Shown: piece after piece, positions 59,906 through 64,000 of the stretch
Position numbering within the stretch: position 1 is the stretch's first letter
Layout of the letters: each line of letters starts with the position of its first letter
Source of the DNA: Peribacillus frigoritolerans_B
GTDB taxonomy: Bacteria; Bacillota; Bacilli; Bacillales; DSM-1321
Assembly (NCBI RefSeq): GCF_044762665.1
Contig: NZ_JBIWES010000001.1
Location: forward strand, 643,321-707,320
Direction of reading: 5' to 3'
DNA: 64,000 nucleotides
The notes under the pieces: generated by a model
What the model was told of the DNA's origin: nothing
The model's database searches: none
The model's input: only the letters and a program-made list of their open reading frames with translations
Translations under genes and position numbers: made by a program

Positions 59906-60741
59906 GATCCCACCTCCTTTTTCACATCGAATGCATCGCGTAAATAATCACCGAGTATGTTGGATAGAAGGACGACAAAAACGATGGCGAGCCCAGGGTA
60001 AATCATCAGCAACATATTGGATTGAAAGTATGGACGGGCATCATTCAGCATGGCCCCCCACTCCGGTGCCGGCGGCTGCGCCCCGAGCCCGATATATGAT
60101 AAGGAAGATATGAGCAAAATGATTTTTCCTAAATCAAGGCTAGAAAGGACAAGCACGTTCCCGATCAGGTGCGGAAATAGATGCTTCCACATGATCCCAA
60201 ATGAACTTAATCCATTGATTTTAGCAGCTGTGACATAATCCTTCTGACGTTCCGTGATCACTGTACTTCGCACAAGACGGGCATAATTCACCCATTTCAC
60301 CAGAACGATCGCCAACAGGAGATTCTCGATTCCTGGACCTAATAGGCCACTAAGTACAATGGCAACGATCGTATCGGGGAATGCAAGAAAAGCGTCTGCA
60401 ATGCGCATGAAGATCCGATCGATCAGACCTCCTTTAAAACCGGCAATCACACCGAATGGGACGCCGATGATAACGGCGGCCAACAGGGATAAGAGGCCGT
60501 AGCCAACCGTCTGCTGTGCGCCAAGCAGAAGACGCGTCAATACATCACGCCCAAGATGATCCGTCCCTAACGGATGTTCCATGCTCGCCGGCCATAGCCT
60601 TTCTCCCAGATTGACCAGGGATGGATCATGTTTCAGAATAAGAAAGGTGTAAGCCGCAACGGCAAGCACTGTAGCCATCACCGTAAATAGGACGGTCATT
60701 CTCCAGCGCCTTTTGGATTTTTCTTTGATAGCTAACTCCAT
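59902..60741 (-). CDS. ABC permease, NikC/OppC type
   Basis: 279 residues. N-terminal span followed by PLGTDHLGRDVLTRLLLGAQQT, the OppC/NikC hallmark, and an EAA-loop region (VTAAKINGLSSFGIMWKHLFP). Five or six spans. Overlaps the B permease gene by 10 bases. Confidence 0.92.
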   Translation of the reverse strand: MELAIKEKSKRRWRMTVLFTVMATVLAVAAYTFLILKHDPSLVNLGERLWPASMEHPLGTDHLGRDVLTRLLLGAQQTVGYGLLSLLAAVIIGVPFGVIAGFKGGLIDRIFMRIADAFLAFPDTIVAIVLSGLLGPGIENLLLAIVLVKWVNYARLVRSTVITERQKDYVTAAKINGLSSFGIMWKHLFPHLIGNVLVLSSLDLGKIILLISSLSYIGLGAQPPAPEWGAMLNDARPYFQSNMLLMIYPGLAIVFVVLLSNILGDYLRDAFDVKKEVGS

Positions 60742-61685
60742 TTTCCATGCTTCCTTTCCTTCAGTCTTAGCTCCGGATTTAAATAACGATAAGATAAATC
60801 CACGGCACTATTAACCATGAATACAATGATGGCCATGACCAAAAGGTACCCTTGGATAACTGGATAATCCCGGGACCGGATCGAGTCCACGACCATCTTA
60901 CCTATCCCTGGATAGGCAAAAATCACTTCGATCACGACTACACCGCCGATCAAGCTTCCAAGGCTGACACCGAATACGGTAATGACCGGGGGCAAGCTAT
61001 AACGAAATGCATGTGCAAAGAATATCCGCATCTCTGAAATCCCCCTTGATCGGGCAGCCCTGATGAAATCATGACTTAGGGAATCTATCAAACTCGAACG
61101 CAGCAAACGGACGTACACACTTGTGATGGCCAGCCCCAGCGTGACCGACGGCAGAATCAAAGAACGAAATCCGTCCCTGCCCATCGTTGGAAGGGCTCCC
61201 CATCGCACCGCAAATAAATCTATCAAGAGCAGCCCAAGCCAAAAGCTAGGAATGGCTGCCCCCAATAAAGAAACGGCACGGCTGAATTGATCAATCCAGC
61301 TTCCCCTGTACAAGGCAGCTAGCGAACCTAATGGAATGGCTATAACTAGCATCACAAGCAATGCGCCAACCGCCAGCTCAAGTGTGGCAGGCAGCCCGCT
61401 CATGATCATTTCCATCACAGGCTGATTCGTCAGATAGGAATGCCCGAAATCCAATCGGATAAAGTCCGCGAACCAATCGCCATACTGCACTAACAGCGGA
61501 TCATTGAACCCCAATTCTTCACGGAGCTCATTGACTTGCTCGTTTGTGATTGACACATCATCCACTTGAAGTATCGAGAGAACCGGGTCGCCTGGAGCAA
61601 GCCGAACAAAAAGGAAAGAGATGAATGTAATCACAAGGACAAAAATCACGACCTCAATGAATCGGCGGACTAAGATGCGAAACAT
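60732..61685 (-). CDS. ABC permease, NikB/OppB type
   Basis: 317 residues. N-terminal VRRFIEVVIFVLVITFISFLFVRLAPGDP is the OppB/NikB pattern; EAA region DFIRAARSRGISEMRIFFAHAFR. Begins directly after the substrate-binding gene. Confidence 0.92.
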   Translation of the reverse strand: MFRILVRRFIEVVIFVLVITFISFLFVRLAPGDPVLSILQVDDVSITNEQVNELREELGFNDPLLVQYGDWFADFIRLDFGHSYLTNQPVMEMIMSGLPATLELAVGALLVMLVIAIPLGSLAALYRGSWIDQFSRAVSLLGAAIPSFWLGLLLIDLFAVRWGALPTMGRDGFRSLILPSVTLGLAITSVYVRLLRSSLIDSLSHDFIRAARSRGISEMRIFFAHAFRYSLPPVITVFGVSLGSLIGGVVVIEVIFAYPGIGKMVVDSIRSRDYPVIQGYLLVMAIIVFMVNSAVDLSYRYLNPELRLKERKHGKWS

Positions 61686-63215
61686 TCACTTCACATCCAA
61701 TTCATTCGTCAGCATGTAGTATTCGCTTCTCGAAGTGATCCAGTTTTTAACTTTATCGGCATCATAAGCAACAAGTGTATTCGGATGTAAAATGAATGAA
61801 TTATACACCTTTTCATCCACATACATCGCAATCTCCTCAGCTAAATCCGAGCGCTCCTCCTGTCCGACCGTTACGTTCAGCTTATCAATCAAGGAAGTCA
61901 GGCGATCATCATCGGCCCCACTGAAGTTCAAGGCTCCCTTTGGATGATAAGTAGCATTTAAATAATAGCCGGCATCCCCGCGCGGAGCCGTTAAATTGCT
62001 GTAGGTCGTTAAATCCCAATCCCGATTTGCTGCCATATACTCTTCAGGAATTTCAATTTGCTTGATTTTCACATCAATCCCCAACTGGCCTGCATCCGAT
62101 TGAAAAACTTGGGCAATTAACGGCAGGTCGGCACGTGAACTGTATGTAAGCAGTGTAAACGTTAACGGTTTGCCGTCCTTTTGCATGACACCATTCACTT
62201 TCTTATATCCCGCCTGATCAAGAAACCCCTTAGCCGCTTCCATTCCATTCGTTTTTTTCGGATAATTCGGAGCAAAAGAGAAAGTTGATGGGAATGGCCC
62301 TGTTGCCACTTCTGCATGACCATGTAAAATCGTTTCCGCTATGGATGAACGGTCGATCAAGGCATCTATCGCCTTTCGGACGTGTATGTCCTGCAATGCT
62401 TTACGCTCCAAATTCATCGTCATTTGATGTACGCGGAAAGTCGATGTCGATTCAACCTTCACACCATCTATCGCCTTTAAATTCTCCAGGCTTTCTACTT
62501 CTGGACGGAAAACAATATCGGCGTCTCCCGATTCAAGGGCAAGAGACCGTGCATTGGCATCTTCATTAAACGAAAACCTGGCTCCCTCAAGCTTTGCAGC
62601 TCCATCCCAGTAAGACTCATACCGTATTAAATCAACAGCCGTACCTGGTATGAATTTCGAAACGGCAAATGGCCCGGTTCCTATTGGCTTGTTTATATAG
62701 TCACTTTCCTTCACGTCAATAATTGAAGTATTTGGATGGACCAATTCAGAAGGAAACTCAGGAAAAGGAACCTCCGTCTTAATGGTCAGCGCATTCCCGT
62801 CCGCCTCAATCGACTCAATGCGCAAAGCATTCTTGATCGCGAGACTATCTTTCATCGCCCTCTCCAAGGAAGCCTTGACCGCTTTGCCATCCATCGGCCT
62901 TCCATTCTGAAACGTCACACCCTCCCTTAACTCGAAGTTCCATAATTGACCATCCTTACTATCCCAGCTTTTCGCCAGCCAAGGTTCAATCGTCAAATCC
63001 TCATCATTGAGATGCACCAATGTCTCAGTGATCCCAGCCCTTAGTGACACATAACTAGTATCAACATTCGGATCAAGCGAGCTTGTCGCAAAATTAAAAA
63101 GCAAGTTCACTTCCTTCTTCCCTCCCACTTGATCTTTCGCAGACTCGGTGGAACAAGCAGCCAAAAGAAAGAATGATAAACATACGATAAAAATCGATTT
63201 ACATTTTCTGAACAC
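61686..63215 (-). CDS. ABC substrate-binding lipoprotein, NikA/CntA type
   Basis: 509 residues from GTG 63215 (GGAGG nine bases upstream). Lipobox FFLLAACSTES (Cys21). Solute-binding family 5 fold: LAKSWDSKDGQLWNFELREGVTFQNG, GTGPFAVSKFIPG, and LLTYSSRADLPLIAQVFQSDAGQLGIDVKI, which with NATYHPKGALNFSG resembles NikA/CntA (nickel or metallophore binding) more than OppA. Two Zur-type boxes upstream suggest zinc or a zinc-metallophore as the cargo (inference). No metallophore synthesis gene is in the window. Confidence 0.85.
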   Translation of the reverse strand: MFRKCKSIFIVCLSFFLLAACSTESAKDQVGGKKEVNLLFNFATSSLDPNVDTSYVSLRAGITETLVHLNDEDLTIEPWLAKSWDSKDGQLWNFELREGVTFQNGRPMDGKAVKASLERAMKDSLAIKNALRIESIEADGNALTIKTEVPFPEFPSELVHPNTSIIDVKESDYINKPIGTGPFAVSKFIPGTAVDLIRYESYWDGAAKLEGARFSFNEDANARSLALESGDADIVFRPEVESLENLKAIDGVKVESTSTFRVHQMTMNLERKALQDIHVRKAIDALIDRSSIAETILHGHAEVATGPFPSTFSFAPNYPKKTNGMEAAKGFLDQAGYKKVNGVMQKDGKPLTFTLLTYSSRADLPLIAQVFQSDAGQLGIDVKIKQIEIPEEYMAANRDWDLTTYSNLTAPRGDAGYYLNATYHPKGALNFSGADDDRLTSLIDKLNVTVGQEERSDLAEEIAMYVDEKVYNSFILHPNTLVAYDADKVKNWITSRSEYYMLTNELDVK

Positions 63216-63261
63216 GATATATTTCCTCCATTACCCTAACTATTTTTAATTGGCTGCCGTA

Positions 63262-63282
63262 AAATCGTATTGATTACGATTT
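63262..63282. promoter_or_regulatory. Zur-type box, proximal
   Basis: Perfect inverted repeat AAATCGTA-N5-TACGATTT, matching the Bacillus Zur box (AAATCGTAATNATTACGATTT written as arms AAATCGTA and TACGATTT with ATNAT centre; here TTGAT). Outer arms GCTGCC / GGCAGC at 63253-63290 extend the dyad. Lies 47 bases before the ABC operon start. Confidence 0.75.
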
Positions 63283-63378
63283 AGATGGCAGCTTTACCAT
63301 ATGACAAACCACGTAACACATTGCCGAATGCTTATCCGAAATCAAACTATGTACGGATCCTCGAGAGTAAACACGTAT

Positions 63379-63597
63379 TCACGAGTAAATGTGCCAAACT
63401 CACGAGTATTTGTCCCAAATTCACGAGTATTTACTCCAAATTCACGAGTAAATGTGCTAAACTCACGAGTATTTGTTCCGAATTCACGAGTTTTCGCTCC
63501 AGACTCACGAGTTTTTGCTCCACACTCGTGAGTAACAGCTCTAAATCTCGTGCAATAGCCCAAAATTTCAAGTAAATGAACCCAACTCTCGATTTAT
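63379..63597. repeat. 21-bp tandem repeat array, long copy
   Basis: Core TCACGAGTA or a variant begins at 63379, 63400, 63421, 63442, 63463, 63484, 63505, 63526, 63547, 63568 and 63589, eleven units in exact 21-base register with no insertion or deletion. The first seven are well conserved, the eighth is inverted in the centre (TCGTGAGTA), the last three decay. Each core is a near-palindrome ACTC-AC-GAGT. Confidence 0.92.
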
Positions 63598-63655
63598 TGC
63601 ACAAATCCCCCTATCTTCAAGCAATTCCTAATATTTTCAGCCCTTTTTGTCAAAC

Positions 63656-63676
63656 AAATCAAAATGGTTACGATTT
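63656..63676. promoter_or_regulatory. Zur-type box, distal
   Basis: AAATC, then AAAATGG, then TTACGATTT: 17 of 20 defined positions of the Zur box by my count; left arm degenerate, right arm perfect. Lies beyond the repeat array, 440 bases upstream of the ABC operon. Confidence 0.5.
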
Positions 63677-63907
63677 ATACTTTAAAAAACTCTCTAGTCT
63701 TGACTGTCTTTCATTATAAAACGTCATGATTACTGTTTACAAGGTTTTTTTTGAGTTTTAAAGATTATCTGATACCAGTTCCTTCTATTAATCTTAAGGT
63801 ACGTACATTCCCCATTCAATAAAAGAAAAAGCTAACTTTGTCGCGAAAGAGAAAACAAACATAATGTATCTCACTTTTCCAGATTTATTCAGCGCTTGAT
63901 GCAGACA
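63677..63907. other. region between distal Zur box and group II intron
   Basis: AT-rich; no ORF with a ribosome-binding site. Could be the truncated flank of a gene lost or split at the intron. Confidence 0.35.
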
Positions 63908-64000
63908 ATCGAGTAGGAGGAGGTGCCTAGCCTCCGACCTCTCACACCACCGTACATACCGTTCGGTATACGGCGGTTCAGTTTAAGTCTGACGTAGTTT
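63908..64000 (-). mobile_element. group II intron, 3' end (domains V and VI)
   Basis: Reverse strand at 63979-63946 is a 34-nt domain V: GAACCGCCGTAT, an ACC-GAA-CGGT hairpin tip, and GTACGGTGGT closing strand. It is followed by a domain VI-like stem (GAGAGGTCGGAGG... ACCTCCTCC) and the 3' terminus CTACTCGAT at about 63908. The body and any LtrA-type reverse transcriptase would lie beyond base 64000. Confidence 0.85.

Noticed and set aside
58347..63215. Plain oligopeptide (Opp) importer
   Set aside because: Substrate-binding protein features and the Zur-type box fit a metal or metallophore importer better, though peptide uptake is not formally excluded.
63342..63563. Reverse ORF coding for a heptapeptide repeat (NTREFG-like), and forward ORFs over the same bases
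   Set aside because: A 21-base period keeps all frames open automatically; there is no ribosome-binding site or signal peptide, and the open frames end where the array decays.
63379..63597. CRISPR array
   Set aside because: Units are contiguous 21-mers with no unique spacers of 30-40 bases, and no cas gene is in the window.

Overview
The window looks like chromosomal DNA of an endospore-forming member of the Bacillaceae, probably of the Peribacillus / 'Bacillus simplex' type (inference from gene content, AbrB, Roc and Ger families and base composition; no database search was possible). Two spore-germinant receptor operons, abrB with Spo0A-type boxes, SigD- and Sig54-type promoters and class-specific riboswitches support this. 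No rRNA, tRNA or CRISPR array was seen.

Layout. 1-2525: cut-off HD-domain gene, small secreted/membrane protein, and an autoregulated TetR gene with a DUF4260-like membrane protein. 2571-4520: preQ0 operon queC-queD-queE behind a preQ1-I riboswitch. 4646-6435: chemoreceptor with a SigD promoter. 6835-14849: poly-gamma-glutamate locus (capB, capC, capA, a CapD-like gamma-glutamyltransferase, a 49-residue CapE-like peptide, a PGA hydrolase and a convergent LysM/NlpC-P60 wall enzyme). 15140-23398: HesB-like pseudogene, second chemoreceptor, DJ-1/HxlR divergent pair, MFS exporter with a leader terminator, SRPBCC, GNAT and DinB/YfiT genes. 23634-27343: germinant receptor operon 1 (B-A-C). 27680-33365: GNAT, abrB, drug/metabolite exporter, and a response regulator-ABC-ABC-histidine kinase operon. 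34151-34978: guanidine-I riboswitch and paired SMR exporters. 35074-40062: DUF817 protein, XRE/DUF2975 pair, large SWIM-SNF2 helicase. 40232-44474: germinant receptor operon 2 (A-C-B). 44652-49014: DedA, PAP2, cytochrome P450, DUF4083-like and DUF975 membrane proteins. 49442-55881: M20 peptidase remnant, a small biotinyl-like protein, and the arginine/ornithine operon rocA-rocD-gdh with divergent rocR, two Sig54 promoters and RocR-type palindromes. 56074-58107: catD-catE-azoR quinone/catechol detoxification operon with a consensus promoter. 58347-63215: five-gene nickel/metallophore-type ABC importer preceded by Zur-type boxes. 63908-64000: 3' end of a group II intron.

Items that stand out: a 219-bp array of eleven 21-bp units in strict register between two Zur-type boxes, with a shorter sister array at 27403; a dispersed repeat family of which three copies lie between duplicated terminator hairpins; a single Sig54 operon combining rocA, rocD and glutamate dehydrogenase; a complete anthrax-type capBCADE order; and a TetR operator duplicated on both sides of its gene. 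Start codons were re-chosen from ribosome-binding sites in many genes, and four features were too short, broken or partial to be seen by ORF length alone (HD gene, CapE, DUF4083-like protein, HesB pseudogene).
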